Numbered from the stretch's first letter, positions 12,601 to 25,150 are shown. The stretch is DNA of 64,000 nucleotides from Trichuris trichiura (GCA_037903355.1 JBAJFE010000028.1:124001-188000), one strand, 5' to 3'. Notes: a model not told the origin generated them from the letters alone. Translations and numbers: made by a program.

Positions 12601-15149
12601 ATTATTCGAGAAAACGTTTTCTTGATAAGATTACTAGAATTCGGAAAGTTTAGTTCGACATTCTACTCATGTCGCTGGGATAGATAAGTTCAGTTAACTA
12701 TTGACCTCAATGAGCACTTGTCAGCATTCCAACCTTAATTTAGGCGTTATTTGCAAGGGATATGAAAAGCTCTTCTTCGACTAGTTAATGCCGCAAGAGC
12801 AGAGACAAGTGGAATCATCTTCCCGCCTCAGACGTTTCAAATTTTTTTGTCTGAAGAAACAACTCCTTATCGCTTCCTCGTGCAACTATGTCCTGATTGG
12901 AGCAGCAGTTTTTCAATTCCTTTTTCAAGTAATATCACGGGCGAAATTTTTAACTTGTACGCCCTCTGTACATGAGAAATGGGGAATGGTGGCTAGTAGT
13001 GCTCATCATGATCCCACTGCCTGTGCAGTGCTTAGGGAAACGTGCGTTACTTCGCCATTCAAGGATGGCAAAGCGACGCTTTTTGTTTTTCCATACCTCC
13101 TTATTATAGAGACGTTTCGTCAACATCTTTTCATACCTTTTAGTAAAGTTATTACGCGGTTGCTCTGTGGAGGGCTGTGAATTGAGCTTCTTTTCTCGTT
13201 GATTTTCTCTCTCTGCAACGCTTGTGATGGTCAGTGTGCACAGGTGCGGGTCCCATTTCATCTAACCGACACAATCTGCTAGCTGACATCAACACTTAAG
13301 CTTTTTGATTTTTGAAAAATCAATGGGGGGACATTTGTCTTATTTGATTTTAAAACTTTGCAACATTTTGCAAAGCTCGTTTGAAGTATGAAAAAACCTT
13401 TGGTGATACGATTACTCCAGTAGAGGATGTCGAGCATAATATTGTCACATAGTCCTTAGTGTATCATGGGGGCAGGACTAACTACTGCCAGTTTTGCTCA
13501 GCTAGCACGTGCGATAAAAATGAGTGACAGAATTGTGTCGCCCTCGAATGACGTCCGCGACATAGCAACATATGGACAAGATTGATTACGCATGAAGGAA
13601 GATGAAACTGGCAGAATAATCAGCCGCATTGCCTCCTGATTTCCCGTGTACGCATAAAAGTGAATTGCAAGGATCACAGCAGGCAGGTTAATTAAGTTAA
13701 AAGGAATTGGCCATCCGTCATTTCCTTGTGAAATGAGGTATTAATTTTGCTTACGAAAAGCTAGGAGTTGCCCAATTTTGGAGAAAAGAACTTCGGTTAC
13801 CTCAGTATGTTGTTGTTGACACGATTGTAGCTGGCTAGCGTGGACAATCCTCCGGCGCCGATGCTCATTGAGAAGAATACTTGAATGGCTGCATCTCCCC
13901 ATACGGACGAGTCAGCCAAGCGGCTAAAGTCAGGTACTAGAAAGAATTTGAGACCTTCGCTAGAGTTGGGGAGCAGCAAGCCCCGAACCAACAGAGCAAT
14001 CAACAAGACGTAGGGTACCGTAGCCAGAAAGTACACAACCTAAGGTCATTTGAGGCTACTAATCGACCAGCAATCAAAAACGTGGAATTTATACCTTTCC
14101 CATGGACTTGACACCTCTAATGAGAATGCCGAAGACGAGGACCCAAGCGGCTAGTAAAGTCAGCGCCAGCTGCCAGTTTAGTGAACCCAACTGATCAATG
14201 CCGTCACTTATTCTGAGCACCCGTCGGCTGCACAGGAGAAAAGGGGATCATATGAATAAGCTGAAATAGCGGTGAGCAAAGTCACTTGCTGATAGAATTC
14301 ATCAGCCGGATTTGTCCTGACGCTGGAGTTGATGAAGCGCATGAAGGCTTCTGCGTCGTCGCTTAGAATTTCCGTTTGATTCACGCAGCGACCTTTCCAA
14401 TAGAGGCGACCTTCTCTGATGCAATGCTTGTACAAAGCGTCGTCAAGGCACGCTACAGAAAGTATACACTTTGCACTTGAGCAACAGAGGTCGTTGCCAA
14501 TAGTAGTGCTTACCTTCCGTATTCCAGGGATTGTCGCAGTGGATCCATGGCAGCTCTGAGGAGAAGGACACGGCGAAGTAGTATATAGCCCAACTGAGCA
14601 CAACGTTGTAATAGAGCGCTATTAAGAACGAAGTAATTACCATGACGTAGCCCAGACCTGGCAAGTATCAATTCCAAGTTTGCTTTGACGACAAGAAAGA
14701 GTAGCTTACCCGAAAACAGGGGACAAAGTGAGTGAAAAAGTTTATGAGGCCCAAGCGACGAGTATTGGCCCATTCCGAGCTCTAAGTAAGCCATCGGTAT
14801 ACCGCCGATTATGATGATGATGATAAATATGATTAGAAATGCGGCTAAAAAATTTCGCTCTTCAGAGACTTGAAGGATGCGATAGTTTGTTAAGTGAGGT
14901 CTACTTACCGCCTCCGTTTCTTCCGCACAAATAAGGAAAGCGCCATATATTGCCTAAGCCGACGGCGTAGCCAAGACAGGAGAGCATAAATTCCGTAGCC
15001 GACGCCCATTTTTCCTTTGCAGCAATTGCCTCCTTCATGTTAACCGTTCGGTCGGCTCTGTCAGCTGGCTTTTGGCCAGCTTCGCTGTTTTCATTGTCTA
15101 TAAACTGCAAAACTAGCTGTAGCGCCCTCTGTTTATTAACGTACATCAT
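9660..15149 (-). CDS. SLC6-family Na+/Cl- coupled neurotransmitter or amino acid transporter
   Basis: Twelve-TM plasma-membrane symporter. Exons read from 15149 ([10 protein letters not shown]) to a TGA at 9660. TM1 is [22 protein letters not shown]2 [22 protein letters not shown]3 [16 protein letters not shown]. The second extracellular loop has paired cysteines and NQT and NSS sequons. TM6-7 is [24 protein letters not shown]8 ([20 protein letters not shown]), TM10-11 and TM12 ([14 protein letters not shown]) follow, and the cytoplasmic tail ends in KHDIPHVSN. Gly replaces the Asp that monoamine carriers have in TM1 (GYAVG), which favours an amino-acid or GABA/glycine type substrate; that is inference. 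Introns are about 50-65 bp except one of 2975 bp (10826-13800). The intron 14228-14289 uses a GC donor. The N-terminus seems complete; an upstream exon is possible. Confidence 0.93.
10826..13800 (-). other. Long intron of the SLC6 gene
   Basis: Bounded by exon ...NNNIL plus AG (ending 13801) and exon (AG)[10 protein letters not shown] (starting 10825); the reading frame is restored exactly across it. It is about 50 times longer than its neighbours. Open frames inside it (for example 12788-13180 on + and 13509-13743 on -) show no family resemblance that I recognise. Confidence 0.8.
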
Positions 15150-17376
15150 AATTATACAGTTTGATAAATAGCCTTCGTGAGGTTATAGTTTTGTCGGTAG
15201 CTGGTTTGGTACACAATTGTCCCCAGAAAAACTTCCCTAAACGTCAATACTTTTCCCACGTCACGTTTAACTTTCATACGAGCGCTCCACCTTTGCTACA
15301 CTGTTTTTCTTCTTTGTCTGCTTCTTAGGGAAGTCACTTTTTCTCTTATAATCTGTGACAGCAGGGCTTATTGTCCTTACAGTTGCGCAACGCTAGTAAA
15401 GCTCGAGTGTTTGCAACGTTTTATCACAGAGATTGTTTCTCGACTTCGATCGCTTCGAATTAATTTATTGCAAAGTTAAACAAACGCCCGCTGCACGCGA
15501 GTTTGACGTTTGCTGTTAGTTGTCAATTTTTGGAGATCAGATTGTTTTCGTTTACCCTTCTTTCCTAGTTGTCGTTTATGCCCCGTTGGGGTACAGTTGA
15601 AGCTTTGCCGGCTGAAGGGTGAACAGCGCAACGATGACCTTCGATGGGCAAATTGTGTGACGAGCGACGTTTCGTTGCTACAGTTGTTTGCTTCGTAGTG
15701 TCTAGCAAAAGCGGTTTGCCACTCCGGTTTGGCGAAACATGCCGGATAATCAGCAGATTTGCAACAATTTGGCTCTTTTAAAGTTGGTCACATTTCAACT
15801 GTCGAACGATGGCTATTATTCACCTATCCGGTAGAAAGAGCTGCTCACCGTCATTGCGTAGTACCATTGCAAATACTACGATATGTCAGGCGACAGGGCA
15901 GCCGAGCGTTGGTGATTTCAAGCATTTACGAGAATAGCGATAGTGACTGGTGGTAAATAGGCACCTTTCCGAACGATCAGCGGAACGAAAGATAATCGAA
16001 TAATTTTGCTGATCGCATGCCGGCGTCTCATTTGTACTTCCACGATGGTAGATAAAAAGTTGGGAATGCGAGTAGTCAAGAAAGTTTAATAGATTAGGAA
16101 AAGCATCGCAACGCTCCAATGGCTTTTTAAATAACGTCTAATTAGGACTCGAAAGGTTACCTACCAAAAAGCGGTGCTCTCTCATGCCGATTTGCCGAGG
16201 TGCGCTTATTCTGACCGGCGTTCCAACTTCGTCTGCATTCATTTTCTTTCTCTCCAGCGATAAGGTGTGGTTTGAATCTTGCAATGGCATCGTCACGAGT
16301 ACTGGGCATTTTGCCAACCGAGCAGCGTCACTCAGTATTGCTATTCGGGCAATCTATTGATCGCAGCGGTCGCAATTCCCACCGTTTTTTCAATAAGCGC
16401 GACGAGTTTTTCCATCGATTCCTGTCGCGCGAACGTTGTGAAAAACGTTTTCACCTATCGACGATGTAACGTGAGCCCAGTTTAATTTGGCGATATATCC
16501 TTACTTAGGCAATAAGTCCATTGCATTATCATAGTTGTTCATATAAGCAGATTAATTCTATTAGTACATTCGTAACCAATTAGTGCAGAAGCGCAGCCTC
16601 CTTTTACGTCAGCAGTAAAACAAAGGTAACCTGTTGACGTCAATGCTGTCTACCTTTCGTCTCGGCAGTAAGGCTTTCTAAGGTTCTTTGACAAAGGTCA
16701 CGAGACCGTGTTGCTAATTTCGGAAGGACATTCTGTCATCATTATCACGCGAAATATGACCGCACATTGACGGGAAATGCCTAAAAATGCTGTCGTAACG
16801 TTGAGCATTGCCACTTACCTCTAAAACGGGTTCTTACGTCTTTTTTCTCGCCTTGTACAAGGAGCGAAAATGACCATCATCGACCGTCCGCCATTAAAGT
16901 TGCACTTCAAGCAGTTCATTTGTGATCAAGTGAAATTTCATTATTGGCATAATGGTCGTTTCAATCCTCATTGTAAAAGCGCAGATTTCACAACAAAGCT
17001 TTCGCATGATCGATTGCCCGCCGCGGGGCAGCAGTAAGCTAGCAAAACAAGGTTTCTCGTGAAAGCGGGATCAACAGCCTTGTGCGCCTGGTGACCAATT
17101 TTAATGTATTTTTTCGGATATTCAATATATCGCAATTGTTTGAGAAGCAAAGGACGATAAATGAAACCCATTGAGGACTGGCGCAAAAGCGCGACGCATA
17201 AACGTCCAGCTGGGCTCGTCTTGCAGGCATTTTAGCTTGCCTCATCTTATGTGTGCTTATTCGAACGAAAAACTGGCTTAGCGTCTGTTTTTTGGATAAC
17301 TACAAAAAGCGTCCTAAGAACTTGTCTTTAAGTCGAAAATTTTGACGAAATAGTTATTACCATAAAATGAGGTAGC
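15150..17376. other. Intergenic, no recognisable gene
   Basis: Between the SLC6 start and the globin end. A moderately GC-rich patch at 16260-16480 has open frames on both strands, but splice signals and family matches are lacking, so nothing is called there. Promoter elements for the SLC6 gene are probably near 15150-15500 but cannot be named. Confidence 0.5.
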
Positions 17377-18171
17377 TCAAGAGGCGTTGAATCCTTGCTG
17401 AAGATTCTTTGCGACGAAGTCGAAAAACTTTCCGAAGGAGTTCTCGCACTTTTCCGTGAAGCGATCCTGCAGAACCTGACGGGCCATTTCCATGAAGCCT
17501 TCTTGTAGCTTCTGCAAAATGGCAACGCTTAGCCAATCCTTTGATACTGTAGTAGTTACCGCGAAACTTGAAGCCTCAATGCAGCTGATCCTTCTATGTC
17601 TTTTTCCAACGTTTTGTAGTTCTTCGACCACCGAGGAAACGTCGCCCGGGTTCGACTCAATGGTAGTTATTGCCTCGTCGAATACGTCCAGGTATTGATT
17701 GGCAAGATGCTCAAAATCGCTGTTGTTGAAAGCGGTTTCTTCGTTCATCTCCATATTGCGTAACTTGGCGTAGGCTTGCAGCAAATCCGGGTTTTGTTCT
17801 AGATACCTAAACAATTCAAATGAGTCCAAGTTGAATATAGCCAAACTGTTGGCAACCCAATTGGCAATAGTGACTTTTTAAGTAGCGCGTCTTGTTTGCG
17901 CGAATGCCCGCGTTTTGCTAGCGCAGAAGACTCACTTGAAAAACATTAATTTTGCACAGTTGTCCTTGTTGCGTTGGACGGTTTTCCAAAAGTTTTTGAA
18001 ATTGTACCATTCGCGGTAGTTGGCAAACGGTAGTTGTTTATCCAGTTGAGGTACGCCGGGTTGTTGCTGCTGGGCAGTGGCTAGATTGTTTTGACCGCCT
18101 GAACCGGTGGTAGCTTTCGAGGAGCTACGATCTCCCTTGCCGGATCGTTGTACCGAACTGCCGCTGCCCAT
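17377..18171 (-). CDS. Neuroglobin-like globin with probable N-myristoylation site
   Basis: Three exons join in phase: 17936-18171, 17560-17806 and 17377-17511, giving 205 aa. Introns are 129 bp and 48 bp. The chosen start gives MGSGSSVQRSGKG, a good N-myristoylation sequence (Gly2, Ser6). A basic, Ser/Gln-rich extension of about 50 residues precedes the fold. Helices A-B read REWYNFKNFWKTVQRNKDN then KLMFFK-YLEQNPDLL across the splice. The distal E7 His is in SDFEHLANQYLDVFDEA and the proximal F8 His in LQNVGKRH. Helices G-H follow (KLQEGFMEMARQVLQDRF). The pattern is closest to neuroglobin or globin X-like proteins. Such membrane-attached globins are thought to act in redox or signalling rather than transport; that is inference. 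Upstream, a donor near 18298 and acceptor near 18189 suggest a 5' UTR intron. Confidence 0.88.
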
Positions 18172-19518
18172 TGGTCCGGTATGGAATACTAGTAGTCGTC
18201 CCTGGACGACGTGAAGGAGCAGTAGCAAGGAAGAAGTCGACAGAGACAATTCGTGGCAGCATGAAAGCTACGGAGCTGCTGCGGGTTTATCTCACCTCTC
18301 CGCGTTTTGAAGAACAGTGCAAGCGGCAATGGGTAGCAGCAGTTGGAAGGCACATTGCACCCTAACGTCTGCTTCGGTTCAACTTCCCAAGAATGCAATA
18401 GAGAAAGAGCGAACGAACTAACTCTGGCTCGACTGTTCAGCCTTCTTTGTGTCCGTCAGATTGTGGTGGCCATTCAAGCGATTAGGCGTCTTTTGCTTCA
18501 AGAAGTCTCTATGACAGCGTCGTGTGCAATAGAACGTTGCTCCTGACGACTTTGTGCCCTTAGGAAAAAGAAAGATGAGTCCATTGGCGCGAGGAAGAAG
18601 ACAGCGCTGCTCGGTCGACTGAACAGAACACGGAAGCAGTAGAGACAGCCAACTAAGCACTGTCACTTTTAAACGGCGACAAGTTTCATCGCCCTATCCA
18701 CTTCGTGCTAACGAACTGCGGCACGGCTGGTGCCTATTAGGCTTAGGCAAGCTAACGGCACGGACAAGTCGTCAAGCATAAGCGTGTTTGTCAGCCATTT
18801 CATCCAGTCTCGGTCAGCAGTTATATCTAATCTATTCGCTGAAGCTGACCGTGTCTCTGCCACTATCTATATAGGTGCGTAGTTCTAATTTCGTCTCCAC
18901 CCGAGACTTACGAAAAGGTAGCAGCGGAAAAGCAAATCGATATGCTACACAGATGGACTAAACTTTGTCGGCGACAATTAACGATCTGATTGATAATTGT
19001 TGCGTGGAAAAATGGCACTCCAAGTCGACCTAACCGCGTACACCTCCTTTGGGGCTGCCAGCAGGGGCACGTTTGGAGATTTATTGCTTTTCATCCTCTT
19101 TCTTTGCCACTCAACGTTCACTGATTTTGGTGACGAAACGGACTGCGATAAGCGAGTAGCCTTCCGGCTTTATTTGGTCACTTACGCTGCTCTGTTTACA
19201 GAGCACACGCCGTTTCGCCCCGTCGACTGCGCGGCGGTGTCGAGAAGAAGTATGGTCCATCGGGTTCCCGTTGCCGGGGCAACGCAACATGCGTCATCCA
19301 ACTGGGCAATAAAATTGAAATTGTATACTTCTTGTGATGCGACGGCTGGTGAAAAAGGGTGGTGACAGAGGCAACCTCTGTTCATGGCATGAATAGATTG
19401 CAATTAGCGTCCTTGCTTCGTTCCTTTTACCGAACGAGCAATCGAAAAACACGCTGCGTCCAAGGAGTCGAAGTTTAATAAATCGAGAAGAGAAGAGAGG
19501 TCAAAGCCCTTTATTTCG
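18172..19518. other. Globin 5' flank and intergenic DNA
   Basis: Lies between the globin start and the Fringe stop codon. A gtgaga donor and a ctactag acceptor on the minus strand just upstream of the globin ATG fit a short 5' UTR intron. The rest carries no supported gene. An open frame at 18997-19365 (+) lacks any family feature. Confidence 0.5.
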
Positions 19519-20379
19519 TCATTTTTTAACCGGCTTGCACAAAGTGTCATCAGGAAACAAGAAACAATGGAGTTTTCGAAATGGACAAGTCTTCTGGTGG
19601 CCGTAGTGATGAGAAAAAGATATCTGCTGGCGAGCCGTCTCTCGCGTCCATTCAGGGGACTCTTTCTCCAAGTGCGAGTGGAAACGATCAATTTCCTTTA
19701 ATTTGGCGTGGACTCTGGACACCATAAAGCCCATCATAACGTCGTCGGGGAAGTTTTGTCTAGTCGAAAGTCCCCTAACCAAATAAGGCATGATTTTGTT
19801 GAACAGCGCTCTGCTGAGGCAGAATCCTGCCCCACCGGTTGCGAACGAAAAAGGTGCTGCGTGCTTATCGTTCTTGCGATGGTTGGATGACCTCTTGCCA
19901 ATATAGTGGTCCCCTCTTGCGTCCATGGCGTCCAACAATTCTCTTAGAACAAAGAGGTTGACGTAATTGTCGTCATCAAAGTGGCAAAACCAGCGATAGT
20001 TAGTTTCGCTGTAGGCGGTTAGTTCAACAGCCAGCTTGCACCTTAATGCTCTTACGCCGTGCGAACCCCTGCATGGCGTGCTTATTAAGTGATCGTTGGT
20101 CTTATTTGACAAAATCGGGTCGGCCGTGTCGGTGACGAAATAGATATTATCCGGCGCCAATTTGAACCACGTTTCTAGGATGCATCGTACCCGCGTGTTG
20201 TGAAATATCCAACTTGTCTTGACAGTTATGAATACGTCGTTGCGGTCGGTTTTCTCGAGTTTTTCGAAATTCCAATGTTTTCTTGTTTGCATATGCGAGA
20301 CAAATATAAGGAGCAGCAACGCTACCAATGTCCAGCAGGTCGTTCGGTTCTCTTTCGACCTTAGAAACGTTTTGACCAT
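19519..20379 (-). CDS. fng: Fringe-type beta-1,3-N-acetylglucosaminyltransferase
   Basis: A 286-aa type II membrane protein encoded by one uninterrupted frame. Residues 15-29 form a signal anchor (CWTLVALLLLIFVSH). The catalytic domain begins NDVFITVKTSWIFHNTR; the metal-binding DDD is at residues 135-137 (WFCHFDDDNYVN). Other Fringe hallmarks are the FATGGAGFCLSRAL block, NFPDDVMMGF and the Cys pair near the C-terminus. Fringe extends O-fucose on EGF repeats of Notch in the Golgi, using UDP-GlcNAc, and so tunes ligand choice. The length is shorter than insect Fringe because the stem is brief. The lack of introns is unusual beside multi-exon neighbours. The family call is firm; whether it is the only Fringe in the genome is unknown. 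Confidence 0.95.
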   Translation of the reverse strand: MVKTFLRSKENRTTCWTLVALLLLIFVSHMQTRKHWNFEKLEKTDRNDVFITVKTSWIFHNTRVRCILETWFKLAPDNIYFVTDTADPILSNKTNDHLISTPCRGSHGVRALRCKLAVELTAYSETNYRWFCHFDDDNYVNLFVLRELLDAMDARGDHYIGKRSSNHRKNDKHAAPFSFATGGAGFCLSRALFNKIMPYLVRGLSTRQNFPDDVMMGFMVSRVHAKLKEIDRFHSHLEKESPEWTRETARQQISFSHHYGHQKTCPFRKLHCFLFPDDTLCKPVKK

Positions 20380-23300
20380 TGCTAATTCGATTAGCGCGAT
20401 ATTCTTTCAGTTGGCCGCGCGAGAAAGCTGCACCACTCTGCACTTGACGTGCTACCCAAACCGGAGGAAAGTATGATAAGTTTATGCAAATTACGTTTGT
20501 AGGTTCAATGACTTATGCTATCAATGGGTTACTCGCTGAAGCGCAAAGTAACTGACTGCCAATCACGTTGTTGTTTAAGGTACTCTTATGTTTTAAAGTT
20601 AGTCTGCAAAATGCTATAGTTAGGAGTGGCTACAGAAATTGTGATTGAAAAGGGCCTGAGCGCCCTTTTGCTCGTCATTTCTCTTTCTCGCTAACGAAAG
20701 GCTGCGTGACGGAAAAATTGCTCTGCCGCTAAAAGGTAGTGTGAAAAAGCGTTTGCAATTAAACGAAGCCACATTTGGGCATTGATCCCGTCTCGTTGTA
20801 TTGTACATTTCGCAAAGCAGTCGTGTTTTTTGTTTAGTCACTTTTTGACTGCGTCGCTTAGTTGAAATAGCTAAACAGTGGTAGTCACGCTGAGATCCTA
20901 AGATTGGACGATTGTTTTTAATTGGGCGTTAAGCAATGGTTGGAGCAGCTTTTCCCCTGAAAGCAAAGTTAAATCAAATTTTCATCGACAGAATCCGCGT
21001 TCCAGTCAATTAAGGTTTCGATGTGAATGGAAGGCGCGCGTCCCCAAGAAAGCGTTTGTACACACAGGGATTTAAACAAGGGAAATTGCTTTTTTGACCT
21101 TTTCTGCCATCCGACGTTTTAGGAAACAAATATTTACCAGCGCGTTAGCGCTGAAGCAATAGCGAATAAGGAAAAAAATCTTTTTTCGAACTGAATTTCT
21201 TATGGACAACTTTCCGCGTGACAAATGAGCTGGTGAACTTTTAGGGACGTTTATTCTTTCAGACGGTAGTTAACGCCGACGTTACAACCTGGGTGGATTT
21301 GAAAATTGATGAAATGTCTTTGCTGGCCAGAACTAAGACGGCGCACAAAACGAAGGGATAATGGTCGCCCTTTCGTGAACGCTGCGGTGCATTGCCTCCT
21401 TATTATTCGCATATGAGAAACTCTTAAGTTTCAAGAATTTAGCGTTGTCCTTCATTGAGCACTGCTTTCGCGCATTAGCACTATGTCCATTCGATTATCC
21501 CTCTATTTTCCGCCAACAAAAGCGATATATGCGTCGGTAGATCGCTTAGCGTCAATTACAGCATTCTACTTTTACGTAAATACGACAAGCGAGTACGTTT
21601 AATTCAATTTGTTCCACTTTGAGGGTCTTTTTGAAGCTTTGGTACCTGCCAGTCAACAGGTTGCGTGAAGGCGGGAGCCAATAGCTCTTCAATTCTTACG
21701 TGTCTCATATTGAATCGAATTATACCGCCTTGGAAGCCCCTTTTTTGGTCATAAACGTTTCGGCGTTTGCTAGCGGCAATTCTCGCACAAAGCTTTTAAA
21801 GTTTCCGATGAGTGCGAAAATACTATTGGCTCAAGTATCGAAACTACCTCGCAGTTGCGTCGGTACTTTGAAGTGCTTTGATTGTGACAAAGGTTAATTA
21901 CATTCTAAATGGGTTTTACACCGCTTAAAGCGTTGCAGGCGTTAAAGCATTTGAAACCGCGCAGTGACCTTCAGTTTCAATGATAATGCTCAATTTTAAT
22001 CATCTGAAAGTTTGTCATAGCGAAAGGTCGTGCGCATCTAGAATTCTCACATATTTGTACGTTTTTGAATCAATATTGACTTCTCTTTAGAATTTTTGCT
22101 ATTTTAAGTATTTGCGGCGACTTTTCCTGTAAAAGCGAAATGCAAAGCTGGCCAAATAAACGCGTAAAGCTTTGTTTCCAAATGCGAGCTGAAATTTACT
22201 CGACGATTTGCTACTTTTTATCGGCAAGCATTTAGATTTCAAATCGGTGTTGCGTCGCTTGCTCCGGTGTACCGCTTCATTTCCTTGTTTGCATAAGATA
22301 GAGTCGTCGAGACTCTCGTTGACCTTGCTGCTCAAATTTGCATAATTAAAATTAATTCGCTTCTCAATGACGCGAATATTATTCCAAAATCGATCGATTA
22401 CTTGGATGTGGATATGAGCATTCTCCCTAATGTGGCATTGCGAGTCAAGTGGGAGCAACATTGCGTGTTTTCCTTCTCTTGCAGTGAAAATTATTAGCTA
22501 TTCATAAAGCTTAAGTTACTAACGTAATTTTGACGACAACTTTGGCAGTTGACTACTGTATCCAAGTCATCTGGTCTCATTTTATTGCCCCTGCGAAAAG
22601 TTCCCTATTGATCTTACATGTTAAATCAAGAGTAAGCACGTTATTGCAAGATCGTTCATTTTACTTAACTCTTATCCCTGAAATGGCTCAATTACTGCGT
22701 GTATTCCTTTAATTTGATCAGCTCTGCAGCAGTATTTCTTAGCGAAGTGACATTAATAATTCGCTTCAGGGAAAGTACGCTCATCTATTAACGAAGAAAG
22801 GTGTTCCATTGCCAAGCAAAGAATGTTGTGGTGTTGTACTTTGCAAAATAAAACTCTGCTGAACTTATACTGCGAACTGTGAGGGGGCTATGATCCAATT
22901 GCGATATGACTAGTTTTTTTCAGCTAGCAATTCGAAGTTATTGTGGCCGTATATTGTAACCAGCCTGAAAAATTCTTTTCAGATATTATTCATGAAAAGA
23001 AGTGTTAAAGTTGACAAAAGAGATACTGACAGTTAGTTAATTTAATAACTAATCGGATAAAGTATAAAAAGTTGTGCTTTACCATCAGTACTGCGGAGTA
23101 GTCGTCGCAGATCCCACTTTACTTCCTGTAGCCATCTGTCCTGTTTCTCAGATGGTAATTTGCTAACTTAGCGCACAGCGTCATTGTACTTTAATAGTTC
23201 CTATGTTGAAGCTGTTTACTCTTCACCATGTCTACAAGAATTTGTCGCTTTCTCGCAAGCAGAGTGCTGGTTCATTTACTGACTGACTGTTTTAATTTCG

Positions 23301-24919
23301 ATCATAAACAAGTCTTCGTATGATTACGAAAAAGAGCTGCGTCCTTGGCAACGGGAATGCTTTTTACTACGTGCAGGTTTATTCGGCAGTTCTGTTCGAA
23401 TAAGAGCCGCTTTCCTTTCAAAAGTTAGGGCAAAAAAAGTATCTTCGACTTTGCTGACTTTTATTAAGAAAACTGCTGCAAATGGTATTTTTATTTAAGT
23501 GGGCTAGCAAAGTTTAACTGTTGCGTATTAGCGCGCAGCAGCGTGCTCACCTCAGCGACGTAGGTCATTCAACGCTACTGCTTCCAAGTCAACTGCATTT
23601 GAAAAATATGAACCCGCCTTTGCGCGTATAATAGACAGTTCACTCGCACACTGTTCACCCGGATTAAAAAGTTGATAGATAACTGATTCTGTATGACGGT
23701 AACTTTGGGCCGCTTGTTCATGTTCAGCATTCTCATTGTAAACATAACCAACCGGTTTACGTTCAAACGGGGAGCAATTTTTTGCATATGTTTGCTGGAG
23801 CTAGCCGACCGTACTGGTTTTAAACAGTTTTCTATTTCTTGCGCCTGTAAAGGAGTTCACCAAAGCGGGTTTTTTCCCTCATTTATTGAAAACTATTGTT
23901 AAATATTTTAAGCGAAGAACGCTTCGAAGAATGTACTTTTGTTTTAAAATATGATTATCCATATTATTACACCCGAAGCTATGTTGCAGCTCGTTTCCGC
24001 CGTGAGACAGGCGGCTATTTTTGTTTGATCAATAGGAGTCTTTTGCAACGATCGAAATGTTACTTCAGATTTTTTTCTGTTGAAGCGCAATGTTGCTGCC
24101 AATGTATCTCTTTAAAAAACAGCTAACGATTCAACGTTGTACGCTTTAGCAGTTGGTTGCAATAGTTGCATTGGGTCATTGCTACAGTGTGCGTTGATTT
24201 TAAATTGTTTTTAAACGCGTGACGTTCCCTCCTAATTTAACAGCAGAATATTTGTATACAAAAGAATGTTATCTCCAACCGTTACAATAGTTTTGACGTT
24301 TTCCTGAGTTAAAAATCAATTGGTCCTCTTTTCGCGGCTGTTACTGTAATTGTATTAATGACGAGTAGGTCATCATTATCACCCGTGGCTCATTTTGGAA
24401 TAATGCTTAACCTATTTTGCATAAAGTAAGCATAAAGGTGGCGCAACGCCAAAGTCACTTTGCAAAAGCCTAAACGTTTGTTCTGTTCATTTTCATTAAT
24501 TGTTTACCGCTAATGGCGAGACAAAAGTGGACTCGGAAGCTCCGGGAATAAATTTACCGGATGGTACAGCGCAACTATCTCCGTAACGATAAACTTATAC
24601 ATGTTCTACAGAAATTGCTGTTCTCCTAAACATTAAGGATGTCAGTGCCTAGTTGGCACGAGTTGCAAATGAAATGGGTATTAGGCCACGCGTAAAGTCT
24701 AACTCGCACGCTCCAATTTGAAATTCGGCTGCGTATGTCCATCGCCATTTTGGAGAAATGACTTTCAGACTACCGCGCCTTTATCTGAAAAGTTGTTTTA
24801 GGGATTTTCCCGAAGGAAGCGGCAAACCAGACCTTTCAATTGTAGAATCTATGTTAGACTGTCCCGCTGTAAGTTTTTCCCTTCAAGAGAGCGCAGTTTG
24901 TATGAGTGCTATTATTTTT

Positions 24920-25111
24920 TTTTCATGATGGAATTTTTTCCTTACGGCTTTATGTCTTACCCGTTGATGGTTTCTGAAATAACCGAAGCAAATGCCCTAC
25001 CAACGGATGGATGAGCAATTATTAAGAAAAATTCTGAATTTTCTCCGGTTATTTCAGAAACTATCAACGGGCATGACATAAAGCCGTAAGGAAGAAACTT
25101 CATCTTGAAAA
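24920..25111. repeat. Foldback element A (66-bp arms, 60-bp centre)
   Basis: Arms 24920-24985 and 25046-25111 are inverted copies. The inner 48 bp have only 3 mismatches and the outer part is more diverged. The centre (24986-25045) contains tgccctaccaacggatgg followed by atgagcaattattaagaa, which recurs in foldback element B at 48722-48880. No coding capacity. Likely a MITE-like non-autonomous element. Confidence 0.85.
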
Positions 25112-25150
25112 CCGATAGGCCCGTTAAGAAGCACCTGATGTTCAATATCA

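Noticed and set aside
12788..13180. 130-codon plus-strand frame in the SLC6 intron
   Set aside because: Partly mirrored by an open minus frame at 12950-13261, and no domain is recognised; kept only as a note on the long intron.
17807..17880. Globin exon extended upstream through LAIFNLDSFELFR
   Set aside because: It duplicates helix B, puts the joins out of phase, and is followed upstream by a stop; splicing 17936 to 17806 gives KLMFFK-YLEQNPD in phase.
18997..19365. 122-codon plus-strand frame upstream of Fringe
   Set aside because: No splice context, no family motif, and unremarkable composition; best explained by chance in a GC-richer patch.
22099..22461. 120-codon minus-strand frame
   Set aside because: Lys/Arg/Ser-rich with no motif, in AT-rich gene-poor DNA; no supporting exons nearby.
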